DNA of 64,000 bases from Pseudomonadota bacterium (GTDB taxonomy: Bacteria; Pseudomonadota; Gammaproteobacteria; Burkholderiales; Rhodocyclaceae), in the NCBI GenBank assembly GCA_018241665.1, contig JAFEDK010000012.1:1-64000 (forward strand). The letters are read 5' to 3'. A model generated the notes under the pieces. That model searched no databases. It had not been told where the DNA came from and saw nothing but the letters and a program-made list of their open reading frames with translations. Numbering within the stretch: the stretch's first letter is position 1; every line of letters starts with the position of its first letter. Positions 16,672 to 24,778 of this stretch are shown here, one piece after another. Both the position numbers and the translations under genes were made by a program.

Positions 16672-17927
16672 GCACCGTCATCTACTGGTTCCGCAACGAT
16701 CTGCGCCTCGCCGACAACCCGGCGCTCCGCCACGCCTGCCAAACCGCCAGCCGGCTCGTACCGGTGTATTGCCACGCGCCGGAGCAAATCACCCAATGGG
16801 GCTTCCCGCGCGTCGGGCGCCATCGCCGGCAATTTCTCGCCGGGGGCCTCGCCGATCTGGCGACCCAACTCGGCGCGCGAGGCAGTACGCTCGTCGAGCT
16901 GCACGGCGACCCGGTGGGCAGCCTGGCCGAGCTGGCACAGCAAACAGGGGCCCGTCAGATCATCTGCGAAGCCATTGCCGCCCCCGAAGAAACCGCCGAA
17001 ATCAACGCCCTGCGGGCCGCCGGCATCGACGTAGACTGCCACTGGCAATCCACCCTGCTCGATCCGGACAGCCTGCCCTTCAGCTCCGACGGCCTGCCCG
17101 ACGTGTTCACCACTTTCCGCCAGGCCGTCGAGAAAGCCGGCATCGCGCCGCGCCCGCCACTACCTGAGCCGGTGCTCATCCCACCGCTGCCGGCGGGTTT
17201 ATGCCCGGCGCCCGTCACCCCCATCGCTCCGACCACGCCCGACCCGCGCTCGGCCTTTCCATTTGCAGGCGGCGCAACCGCCGCCGAAGGCCATCTCGCC
17301 CAATACCTGCACCGCAAACTGCCCCACACCTACAAAGCCACCCGCAACCGCCTCGCCGGCATCGACGATTCAAGCAAATTCTCGCCCTGGCTCGCTTCCG
17401 GCGCCCTGTCAGCCCGGCAGATCATGGCCCGGCTCAAGGCCTTCGAAGCCGAACACGGCGCCAACGAAGGCAGCTACTGGCTGTGGTTCGAACTCTTGTG
17501 GCGCGACTACTTTCGCCTGCTGCACTGCAAATACGGCCAACACCTTTACCGCGCCAGCGGCTTGAACGGCCATCACACCCCGGCCCACGCCCCCGACGCC
17601 TTTGCCCGCTGGCGCAAGGGGGAAACCGGCGAAGCCCTGGTCGACGCCGGCATGCGCGAGCTCGCCGCCACCGGCAACCTCTCCAACCGCATGCGGCAGA
17701 TCGTCGCCAGCTACCTGATCCACGACTGCGCCTGCGACTGGCGGGCTGGAGCGGCGTGGTTCGAGACGCAACTCATCGACTACGACGTGTGCAGCAACCA
17801 CGCAAACTGGCTCTACATCGCCGGCCACGGCACCGCCCCCCGCGGCGGACGCCGCTTCAACCCCGACAAACAAACCCGCGAGTACGACGCCGACGGCCGC
17901 TATCGCGCCCTGTGGAGCCGCCCATGA
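16668..17927 (+). CDS. DASH-type cryptochrome
   Basis: CRY-DASH proteins bind FAD and MTHF and repair cyclobutane dimers, mostly in single-stranded DNA. The 419-residue protein begins STVIYWFRNDLRLADNPAL, has YKATRNRLAGIDDSSKFSPWLASGALSAR, then EGSYWLWFELLWRDYFRLLHCKYG, GNLSNRMRQIVASYLIHDCACDWRAGAAWFE and DYDVCSNHANWLYIAGHG. This pattern, especially YW..FELLWRDYFR and D...NWLY.AG.G, is diagnostic of the DASH group. It overlaps both neighbours by four bases (ATGA), showing tight translational coupling. Confidence 0.95.
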   Translation: MSTVIYWFRNDLRLADNPALRHACQTASRLVPVYCHAPEQITQWGFPRVGRHRRQFLAGGLADLATQLGARGSTLVELHGDPVGSLAELAQQTGARQIICEAIAAPEETAEINALRAAGIDVDCHWQSTLLDPDSLPFSSDGLPDVFTTFRQAVEKAGIAPRPPLPEPVLIPPLPAGLCPAPVTPIAPTTPDPRSAFPFAGGATAAEGHLAQYLHRKLPHTYKATRNRLAGIDDSSKFSPWLASGALSARQIMARLKAFEAEHGANEGSYWLWFELLWRDYFRLLHCKYGQHLYRASGLNGHHTPAHAPDAFARWRKGETGEALVDAGMRELAATGNLSNRMRQIVASYLIHDCACDWRAGAAWFETQLIDYDVCSNHANWLYIAGHGTAPRGGRRFNPDKQTREYDADGRYRALWSRP

Positions 17928-19450
17928 CCACCCTGCGCCTGATTCTCGGCGACCAGCTCAACCCGCTTCACAGCTGGTTCGACGAAACCCGCTCCGACGT
18001 GATCTACGTACTGATGGAAGTCCGCCAGGAAACCGATTACGTCCTCCACCACGCCCAGAAGATCCTGGCCATCTTCGCCGCCATGCGCGACTTCGCCCGG
18101 CGCCTTGCCGAAGCGGGCCACCGTACGCACTACCTGGCCATCGACGAGCCGGCCAACCGGCACAGCCTGCCCGCCAACCTCGACGTGCTGATCGATCAGC
18201 ACGCCGCCACCCGTATCGAATACCAGGCCCCGGACGAATACCGCCTCGACCGCCAGCTCGCCGATTACGCAGCGCAGCTCGCGATTCCGGCAACCATGGT
18301 GGACAGCGAACACTTCTACACCGGCCGCGACGACGCCGCGAAGCTGTTCGAGAACCGCAAGCAGTGGCTGATGGAACACTTCTACCGCCACATGCGCACC
18401 CGCCACAACGTGCTGATGGCCGGCGGCAAGCCCATGGGCGGGCAGTGGAACTTCGACCACGACAACCGCAAACCCTGGCCCGGCCTGCCCCGCGAGCCCG
18501 CCGACTGGCGCACCCGGCACAACCACTCGGCCCTGTGGCAAAGCATTGTCGCTGCCGGCGTAAAAAGCTTCGGCGAACCCGACGCCGACCGCCTCGCCTG
18601 GCCGCTGAACCGCGAAGAGGCGCTTCACCACCTCGACGACTTCATCACCGAAGCCCTGCCCCATTTTGGCGACTTCCAAGACGCCCTCACCTACCGGGCG
18701 TGGCGGCTTTTTCATTCGCTGCTGTCCTTCGCCCTCAACACCAAAATGCTCAGCCCACGCGAAGTCGTCGCCAGGGTGGCCGCGGCCCATGCCGCAGGGC
18801 AGGTTCCGCTGGCGGCGGCCGAAGGCTTCATACGGCAGATTCTCGGCTGGCGGGAATACGTGCGTGGCGTGTATTGGGCCCGCATGCCGGGCTACGCCGA
18901 ACACAATGTCTTCGAGCACCACCAGCCGCTGCCCGAGTGGTTCTGGACGGGGCAGACCCGCATGCGCTGCGTCGCTCACGCCATCGGCCAGTCGCTGGAT
19001 CACGCCTACGCCCACCACATCCAGCGCCTGATGGTGATCGGCAATTTTGCGCTGCTCGCCGGGCTCGATCCGGCCGCCCTGCACCGCTGGTATCTGGGCA
19101 TCTACATCGACGCCTTCGAGTGGGTCGAGCTGCCCAACACCCTGGGCATGAGCCAGTTTGCCGACGGCGGCCTGCTCGCCACCAAGCCCTATGCGTCGAG
19201 CGCCGCCTACATCGACCGCATGAGCGACTACTGCAAGGGCTGCGCTTACGACAAGAAGGCTCGGGTCGGTGACAAGGCCTGCCCCTTCAACGCACTGTAC
19301 TGGGATTTTTTCGACCGCAACCGCACCAGGCTTGGCGCCAACCACCGCCTCGGCATGGTCTTCAAACAGCTCGCCCGCTTTGATGAGGGCACGCTGACCG
19401 ACATCCGCCAGCACGCCGAATCAATCAGGAACAGGCTAAACATGCTGTAG
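17924..19450 (+). CDS. Iron-sulfur bacterial photolyase/cryptochrome (FeS-BCP)
   Basis: Prokaryotic (6-4) photolyase/CryB family with FAD, a lumazine antenna and a 4Fe-4S cluster. The 508-residue protein has the N-terminal domain LRLILGDQLNPLHSWF, the flavin-domain motif GWREYVRGVYW, and the four cluster cysteines Cys349, Cys437, Cys440 and Cys453. These are one residue from the Agrobacterium PhrB positions 350/438/441/454. Also seen: YIDAFEWVELPNTLGMSQFADGG. It overlaps the DASH gene by four bases and is the last gene of the operon; no clear terminator follows. Confidence 0.95.
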   Translation: MTTLRLILGDQLNPLHSWFDETRSDVIYVLMEVRQETDYVLHHAQKILAIFAAMRDFARRLAEAGHRTHYLAIDEPANRHSLPANLDVLIDQHAATRIEYQAPDEYRLDRQLADYAAQLAIPATMVDSEHFYTGRDDAAKLFENRKQWLMEHFYRHMRTRHNVLMAGGKPMGGQWNFDHDNRKPWPGLPREPADWRTRHNHSALWQSIVAAGVKSFGEPDADRLAWPLNREEALHHLDDFITEALPHFGDFQDALTYRAWRLFHSLLSFALNTKMLSPREVVARVAAAHAAGQVPLAAAEGFIRQILGWREYVRGVYWARMPGYAEHNVFEHHQPLPEWFWTGQTRMRCVAHAIGQSLDHAYAHHIQRLMVIGNFALLAGLDPAALHRWYLGIYIDAFEWVELPNTLGMSQFADGGLLATKPYASSAAYIDRMSDYCKGCAYDKKARVGDKACPFNALYWDFFDRNRTRLGANHRLGMVFKQLARFDEGTLTDIRQHAESIRNRLNML

Positions 19451-19558
19451 CCAAATCGGGCGGGAGTGTCAGGATTCTTGTGTTCAAGGCGGGGACACCC
19501 TCACAGCCGTGAAGATCAGCGTCACTTTTCTTGAGGCCCCCGCCGGCGCGGGGGTCTC

Positions 19559-19612
19559 GACGGCATCGTCGGTGAGCGCGAGCAGACTCGCCTGATCGCG
19601 GGCCATGGCCCT
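19559..19612 (-). pseudogene. Fragment of a fic-like gene
   Basis: About 53 bases match the fic gene at 10066-10118 with roughly 85% identity by eye, in the same orientation. The minus strand reads ARDQASLLALTDDAVET where the Fic protein has TRDQASLLALTDDVVKT (residues 50-66). Nothing else of a fic frame is visible on either side, so this is a short remnant between two operons. Confidence 0.7.
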
Positions 19613-19619
19613 GTCTCAC

Positions 19620-19636
19620 GTCGGGCAATTTCCCCG
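19620..19636. promoter_or_regulatory. Operator-like site upstream of the sensor kinase
   Basis: CGGGCAA-T-TTCCCCG (19622-19636) is a 15-bp inverted repeat with one mismatch, about 48 bases before the kinase start. Its left part CACGTCGGGCAA (19617-19628) is identical to the site in front of the PQQ-dehydrogenase operon (24499-24510). A NarL-type regulator encoded here is the obvious candidate binder (inference). Confidence 0.6.
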
Positions 19637-19683
19637 GCGGTTTTGCGGCATCCTGTGGAGCAACCGAATTTGACCGCCCCGCC

Positions 19684-21096
19684 ATGCTCCCCGCCCCCCG
19701 CCTGCGTCCCCTCGACCTCAAGCGCCATCTCTTTGTCCGGGTCAGCCTGTTCGCACTGATCGTGTTGCTGCTGGGTGCGGTGGTGACGCTGCTGGAGGCG
19801 CGCTACCGGGTGCGCGATGACATCCAGCGTACGGGCGTGGCGATCCGCCAGCTCGTTACCGAAGAGATCAATCGCAACTACTCCGCCTACGACGCCACTC
19901 TCGCCGAGCTCAACCTCGACCTCACAGCCCTCAAGGCGATGGGACAAGTGATCGATTTCTGCATCGAGATGAGCGACTTTCACGCCTCCACCTCACACCG
20001 CCAGTGTTTTGCCGAGGCCGTCGACCTGCCCGCGCCGGTGGAGGCCTTCATGCGCCGGGTCGTCGGCGGCGATGCGGAGTTCCGCGGCAGCATCGGGCAG
20101 TACCCGGGCATCACCGGCGGACAGCTGGTGGTGACGCCCAACTATGGTCGGGAGGTACTGGAGCTGGCCCTGAAGCTGGGCAACCTGGTGGCAGTGAGCA
20201 CGATGATCCTGTTCTTCAGCTACTTCGTGTATCGGCCGGTACGCAACGCACTGGCACCATCGGAGGCGATCCTCGGCACCCTCAGCCGGATGGAGCGGGG
20301 CGACCTCGAGGCCCGCATGCCCGGCTTCGCGCTCATTGAACTCAACCGCATTGCCGAGGGCTTCAACCACCTGGCCGACCGCCTCGCCCGCAACATCCAC
20401 AGCCAGCAGCGCCTCGCCCACAGGCTGCTGTCGGTGCGCGAGGAGGAGCGCCAGCACCTGGCCCGGGAACTGCACGACGAGTTTGGCCAGTACCTGGCGT
20501 CCCTCAATGCCGAGGCGGCCTTCGCGCGGGAGCTGGCCGACGAGAGCGTGCCGACCCTGCGCCCGTGCGTGGACTCCATCGTCAAGACCGTCGCCCACAT
20601 GATGGAAACCCTGCAGCAGATCCTCCACCGCCTGCGCCCCATCGGGCTCGAGGAGTTCGGGCTGGTGCCCAGCCTCCAGCTGCTGATCACCGGCTGGAAG
20701 CAGCGCAGCCGCGGGACCCGCTTCACCCTCACCGCCGACGACGAACTCGACGGTCTGCCGGACAACATCAACGTGAGCCTCTACCGGATCATCCAGGAAA
20801 GCCTCACCAACGCCGTCCGCCACGGCCTGCCCGGCCAGGTGGACGTGAGCCTGCGGCGGGAGCCGGCCGGGCTGATCCTCGAGATCCGCGACGACGGTCA
20901 GGGTGTCCGCGGCGGGGACGATGCCGGCCGGGCCGGCAAGCAGCCCGGCGGCTTCGGGCGGCTGGGCATGGAGGAGCGGGTGCTCGCGCTGGGCGGCACC
21001 CTGCGCATCGCCCCAGCGCCGGACCGGGGTACGCTGGTGAGCGTCCGCCTCCCCCTCGCGAGCGCCGAAGAGACCCCCACCAAGGAGCCCCTGTGA
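19684..21096 (+). CDS. Sensor histidine kinase, NarX/HisKA_3 type
   Basis: Membrane sensor kinase, 470 residues. Transmembrane helix 1 lies at about 15-37, a periplasmic domain at 38-165, helix 2 at 166-184, then a HAMP region and the HisKA_3 dimerisation helix with phospho-acceptor His264 in LARELHDEFGQYL. The HATPase domain has the N box IIQESLTNAVRHG and G box DDGQGV. The signal is unknown. It is coupled to the response regulator by a GTGA overlap and is convergent with the PQQ-dehydrogenase operon, which it probably controls, like other kinase/regulator pairs near quinoprotein genes. Confidence 0.93.
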   Translation: MLPAPRLRPLDLKRHLFVRVSLFALIVLLLGAVVTLLEARYRVRDDIQRTGVAIRQLVTEEINRNYSAYDATLAELNLDLTALKAMGQVIDFCIEMSDFHASTSHRQCFAEAVDLPAPVEAFMRRVVGGDAEFRGSIGQYPGITGGQLVVTPNYGREVLELALKLGNLVAVSTMILFFSYFVYRPVRNALAPSEAILGTLSRMERGDLEARMPGFALIELNRIAEGFNHLADRLARNIHSQQRLAHRLLSVREEERQHLARELHDEFGQYLASLNAEAAFARELADESVPTLRPCVDSIVKTVAHMMETLQQILHRLRPIGLEEFGLVPSLQLLITGWKQRSRGTRFTLTADDELDGLPDNINVSLYRIIQESLTNAVRHGLPGQVDVSLRREPAGLILEIRDDGQGVRGGDDAGRAGKQPGGFGRLGMEERVLALGGTLRIAPAPDRGTLVSVRLPLASAEETPTKEPL

Positions 21097-21722
21097 TCCG
21101 AATCCTGCTCGTCGATGACCACGCGGTAGTCCGCGAAGGCTACCGCCGCCTTCTGGAGCGCCGTGCCGACCTGCGCGTGGAGGCCGAAGCCGGCTCCGCG
21201 GAGGAAGCGCTGCAGATCCTGCGTGAAAGCCAGCCCGACCTCACCATCCTCGATCTGTCCCTGCCCGGCATGGGCGGCATCGAGCTGACCCGGCGCATCC
21301 TCCAGCGCCAGCCGGACGCCTGCATCCTGGTCTTCAGCATGCACCGCGATCCGCTCTTCGCAGCCCAGGCGGTCCGCGCCGGGGCGCTGGGCTACGTCAC
21401 CAAGAGCAGCAGCCCGGACGTCCTGATCCAGGCGGTGTACAAGGTGGCCCGGCGCGAAAAGGTACTGAGCCCCGACATCGCCCCGGAGATGGCACTGACG
21501 CTGCTGGAAGGCCCCAGCAATCCGGCCGAGGAGTTGAACCCGCGGGAGTTCGAGATCCTGCGCCTGCTCCTCGACGGGAGGGGCGCCGAGGAGATCGGCA
21601 ACATCCTCAACATCAGCCCGAAGACGGTGCAGAACGTGCATTACCAGATCAAGACCAAGCTGGGCGTGCGCACCGACCTGGAACTTGCCCGGCTGGCCAT
21701 GAAGCTCAAGCTGATCGACTGA
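21093..21722 (+). CDS. Response regulator, NarL/FixJ family
   Basis: Two-domain response regulator of 209 residues. The receiver starts IRILLVDDHAVVREG with phospho-Asp54 in TILDLSLPGMGG and the conserved Lys in YVTKSS. The C-terminal LuxR-type helix-turn-helix reads LNPREFEILRLLLDG...ISPKTVQNVHYQIKTKLGV. Start GTG 21093 overlaps the kinase stop and has AAGGAG five bases upstream. It is the likely binder of the CGGGCAA inverted repeats before its own operon and before the PQQ operon. Confidence 0.95.
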   Translation: MIRILLVDDHAVVREGYRRLLERRADLRVEAEAGSAEEALQILRESQPDLTILDLSLPGMGGIELTRRILQRQPDACILVFSMHRDPLFAAQAVRAGALGYVTKSSSPDVLIQAVYKVARREKVLSPDIAPEMALTLLEGPSNPAEELNPREFEILRLLLDGRGAEEIGNILNISPKTVQNVHYQIKTKLGVRTDLELARLAMKLKLID

Positions 21723-21742
21723 GGCCCCGGGCCGGGCGCCGC

Positions 21743-23503
21743 CTATTTCTTCAAGGTGTAGACCTGGAAGGTGTCGCCGGCCTTGTAGCCGAAGATCTGG
21801 TTGCCGCCCGCCGCCACGCCCACGTACTGCACGCCGTCGATCTGCCAGGTGACGGGCGGCGCATTGACGCCCGCGTCGAGCTGGTCACTCCACAGCGTCT
21901 GCCCGTTGGCCGCGTCGTAGGCGTTGAAGCGACCGTTGCCTTCGCCCATGAAGACGAGCTTGCCCGCCGTGGCCAGCACACCGCCCACCAAGGGCTGGGC
22001 CGTCTTGTGCTGCCATTTCATCTTGCCGGTGGCGAGGTCGATGGCCGACAGTACTCCCCAGCGAGGAGCGTCCATCAGCGGCTCCAGCGTCGTGTACTCC
22101 ACCGCGGGCTTGGCCTCGGTGGCGGGGATCACACGCTTGGTGTACTTCACCGGCCAGTGGATCGCCGGCACGTAGGCCACCAGCCGCTTGGCATCCACTG
22201 AAGTGGGCGACCAGTTGATGCCACCCAGCACGCCGGGCAGGATCACCTGCCCTTCCGGCGTGGGGTTGGTGAAGGTGTTCTGGTGGACGACGAACTCGTC
22301 CGACTTTTTCAGCAACTCACCGGTCAGGCGGTTGTGGACGTAGTACCAGCCGATCTTGGCGGCCTGGCCCACCGCCGGCACGAGCTTGCCGTTGTGGGGG
22401 TAATCGAACAGCACCGCCGGGCTCGCCACGTCGTAGCCCCACTGATCGTGGGGCACCTGCTGGTAATGCCAGCGGATCTTGCCCGTCTCCACGTCCAGGC
22501 ACACCAGCGACACCGTGTACAGGTTGTCGCCGGGCCGCGAGGTGCCGTCCATCTGCGGCGACGGATTGCCGGTACCGAAGTAGAGCAGCCCGTTCTCGCT
22601 GTCGATGGCCGGCGTGGACCACGCCGAGCCACCGCCGTAGCGCGCCGCGTCAGGGTATTTGGGCAGGTCGGCACGCTCCTTCTCGATGTCTCTATGGAGC
22701 GCCACGCCGTCGGGCGTGGTACGGCGGAACTCGCCCTCCCAGTTGCTCGGGGCAATCGTGTCGAACTGCCACACCCGCTTGCCGGTGTTCATGTCGAAGG
22801 CCGCCAGAAAGCCCGGCCGGCCGTAGCTGCCGGCAAAGCCGACCACCGCTCCCAGCGGCGCCCCGTCCCGGTCGGAATCCAGGTGCAGGCCGTAACCCAC
22901 GCCCGTCACCCCGATCAGCACCTTGCCCTTGTGCACCACGGGCGCCATCGCAATGCCCACGCCGGACTGCCCGGCGATGTTGGCCTTGCGCAGCGGGTCT
23001 GATTCCGTGAGGGTGGTGACGGACTCCTGGCGGGCGCTGTCGGCGTCGGCCACCTCCACATCCCACAGCACCTTGCCCGACTTGGCATCCAGCGCCACCA
23101 GCCGCGCATCCACGGTACCGATGAAGACCTTGCCGTCCGCCACCGCCACGCCCCGGTTGGCCGGCCCGCAGCACAGCGGGTAATCCTTCTTGCGCGGGTG
23201 TTCGTAGCGCCACAGCGGCTTGCCGCTCGTCGCATCCAGTGCCACGACCCCGTTGAAGGGCAGCGACAGATAGACGGTGCGATCCACCATGAGCGGCGTG
23301 GCCTGGAAGGTGGCCTTCACACCGCTGTGGTAGGCCCAGGCCCGGGTGAGTTGCCCCACGTTGCCGGTGTTGATCTGGCTCGGCGTGGCGTAACGCTGGT
23401 TGCTGAGGTCGAGGCCATAGCTGGGCCACTCGATATCGGCGGCGAAGGCCGGCGCGAGGGCCAGGGCACAGAGGGCGGGGAGCAGGCGGATAGAGGTACG
23501 CAT
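21743..23503 (-). CDS. PQQ-dependent (quinoprotein) dehydrogenase
   Basis: Periplasmic eight-bladed propeller dehydrogenase, 586 residues, with signal peptide MRTSIRLLPALCALALAPAFA. The vicinal disulfide Cys111-Cys112 in CCGPANRG stacks on PQQ in this family. Tryptophan-docking blade motifs recur (ATSGKPLWRY, KSGKVLWDVE, NTGKRVWQFD). GTGNPSPQ carries a metal-site Asn, and RPGDNLYT and PHDQWGYD follow. There is no C-terminal cytochrome domain. Where methanol-type enzymes have W-D-Y-(A/D), this protein reads WGYD (355-358). Substrate unknown; alcohols are the usual ones. It is second in an operon after the XoxJ-like gene, 28 bases apart. Confidence 0.92.
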   Translation of the reverse strand: MRTSIRLLPALCALALAPAFAADIEWPSYGLDLSNQRYATPSQINTGNVGQLTRAWAYHSGVKATFQATPLMVDRTVYLSLPFNGVVALDATSGKPLWRYEHPRKKDYPLCCGPANRGVAVADGKVFIGTVDARLVALDAKSGKVLWDVEVADADSARQESVTTLTESDPLRKANIAGQSGVGIAMAPVVHKGKVLIGVTGVGYGLHLDSDRDGAPLGAVVGFAGSYGRPGFLAAFDMNTGKRVWQFDTIAPSNWEGEFRRTTPDGVALHRDIEKERADLPKYPDAARYGGGSAWSTPAIDSENGLLYFGTGNPSPQMDGTSRPGDNLYTVSLVCLDVETGKIRWHYQQVPHDQWGYDVASPAVLFDYPHNGKLVPAVGQAAKIGWYYVHNRLTGELLKKSDEFVVHQNTFTNPTPEGQVILPGVLGGINWSPTSVDAKRLVAYVPAIHWPVKYTKRVIPATEAKPAVEYTTLEPLMDAPRWGVLSAIDLATGKMKWQHKTAQPLVGGVLATAGKLVFMGEGNGRFNAYDAANGQTLWSDQLDAGVNAPPVTWQIDGVQYVGVAAGGNQIFGYKAGDTFQVYTLKK

Positions 23504-23531
23504 TTGTCGGTCCGGGTCTCGAGGGGCGTGC

Positions 23532-24380
23532 TCAGTTGGTGCGCGGGGTCACGCCGTAGCGCTTGAAGATGGCCGCCACGGTGCCGTCCTTCTGCAATTC
23601 GGCCAGCGCACCACCAAGGGCCGTGGCAAGCTCGTCGGAGTCAGCCTTCACCGCCATGCCGATCGCCCAGCGCTTGGGGCTCAGCTCACCCAATTTGGCC
23701 TCCTCGACGGTAAAGCGGGTCTCGCCGACCAGGGCCCCCTCCAGCTCGGCCAGCGGCGCCATCACGGCGGCCACGTTGTCTTCCTGCAGCGCCTTGACGG
23801 CCTCGCCGATGGAACGGAAATGGGTGATGTTGGAACGCAGCCGCCCCTGCAGCACGCCGCCCAGGAAGGAATCGGCCAGCGTATCGCCCTCGACGCCGAT
23901 CTTCTCGCGGGTAAACACCTCCAGCGCCACCGCCGCGGAGCCGCTGGGCGCCGGGATGCGGCTGGCTACCCGCACCATGCCCATCACTTCCTGCTGGTAG
24001 GCACCAAAGATGCGGGCCTGCTCGTTGTCCTTGGCGAACTCCGGGTCCACCGGCACGCGCAGCATCACGTCGGCCGGCTCGCCTCGCAGATAATGGCCTT
24101 TCCAGACCATGTTGCGCAGATCGTCCCCCATGTCCTCACCGGCCTTGAAGCCGATGATCTCGGCCTGCAGCCCCAGCTTGGCCGCCAGCGCCTGGCCAAG
24201 CTCGACGTCAATCCCCTTGCCCGCATCCGAATAGGGCGGGAAGTTGTTGTACACGGCCACCTTCAGCCGGCCCCGCTTGTGGATCACGTCCATTTGCTCG
24301 TCGGCATGGGCCGGCAGATGACAGGTGAGCAGGACGGCGGCCAATCCCAGCAGAAGCTGGCGGCGAGGGAAGCGTTTCAT
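23532..24380 (-). CDS. Periplasmic solute-binding protein family 3 (MxaJ/XoxJ-like)
   Basis: A 282-residue protein with an Arg-rich export signal (MKRFPRRQLLLGLAAVLL) and SBP_bac_3 features: GRLKVAVYNNFPPYSDAGKGIDVELGQALAAKLG near the start and VKADSDELATALGGALAELQKDGTVAAIFKRYGV at the end. Proteins of this family next to PQQ dehydrogenases (MxaJ, XoxJ) help activate or assemble the quinoprotein instead of serving a transporter, and no permease is encoded here. First gene of the operon; the promoter region upstream contains GTCGGGCA repeats. Confidence 0.88.
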   Translation of the reverse strand: MKRFPRRQLLLGLAAVLLTCHLPAHADEQMDVIHKRGRLKVAVYNNFPPYSDAGKGIDVELGQALAAKLGLQAEIIGFKAGEDMGDDLRNMVWKGHYLRGEPADVMLRVPVDPEFAKDNEQARIFGAYQQEVMGMVRVASRIPAPSGSAAVALEVFTREKIGVEGDTLADSFLGGVLQGRLRSNITHFRSIGEAVKALQEDNVAAVMAPLAELEGALVGETRFTVEEAKLGELSPKRWAIGMAVKADSDELATALGGALAELQKDGTVAAIFKRYGVTPRTN

Positions 24381-24778
24381 CGTTAGTCTCCAGAACGGCG
24401 AATGGGGTTGTGGGTTGTTTTTTGTCGTTCACCTGGATTCTAGGCGTCGCCTCCAGCGGCGGGAGCGCAGCAGCGAGGGGTCGGGCAATTTTGTCGGGCA
24501 CGTCGGGCAAATTGCCCGGAAGAGCGGGACGCCCCGCAACATCATCACGGCACTGCAGCTCAAGCGCGGGCCGGTCATTCTGATGATGCACCAACAAAGG
24601 GCTATGATCTGGATCTGAGACAGTGGCCATGCACAGGTTGCGGATTCGGTACCACATCGGCGCGTCGCTCGCCGTGGCCCCGCCGCGCCAGATCCCTCCT
24701 GCAGCTTGCGCTCGTCCAGCAGCTAGACTGGAAGCAGACGTGATCTGACCCTAAACGCAGGCAACCCTGTTCGAGGAA
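24381..24778. other. Divergent intergenic region between the PQQ operon and the hybrid kinase
   Basis: Nearly 400 bases without a credible gene. The middle holds the operator cluster annotated separately. The kinase-proximal half shows nothing I can name, and no clear -35/-10 pair or Shine-Dalgarno could be assigned for the hybrid kinase. Confidence 0.6.
24480..24518. promoter_or_regulatory. Operator cluster of the PQQ-dehydrogenase operon
   Basis: GTCGGGCA occurs three times (24480, 24493, 24502). The last forms a perfect 15-bp palindrome CGGGCAA-A-TTGCCCG (24504-24518), about 125 bases before the start of the solute-binding protein gene. The 12-mer CACGTCGGGCAA is also found before the kinase/regulator operon, pointing to one regulator for both units. 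Confidence 0.7.

Noticed and set aside
24600..24778. Promoter and ribosome site for the hybrid kinase
   Set aside because: No pair of boxes with correct spacing and no Shine-Dalgarno could be identified, so none is claimed.
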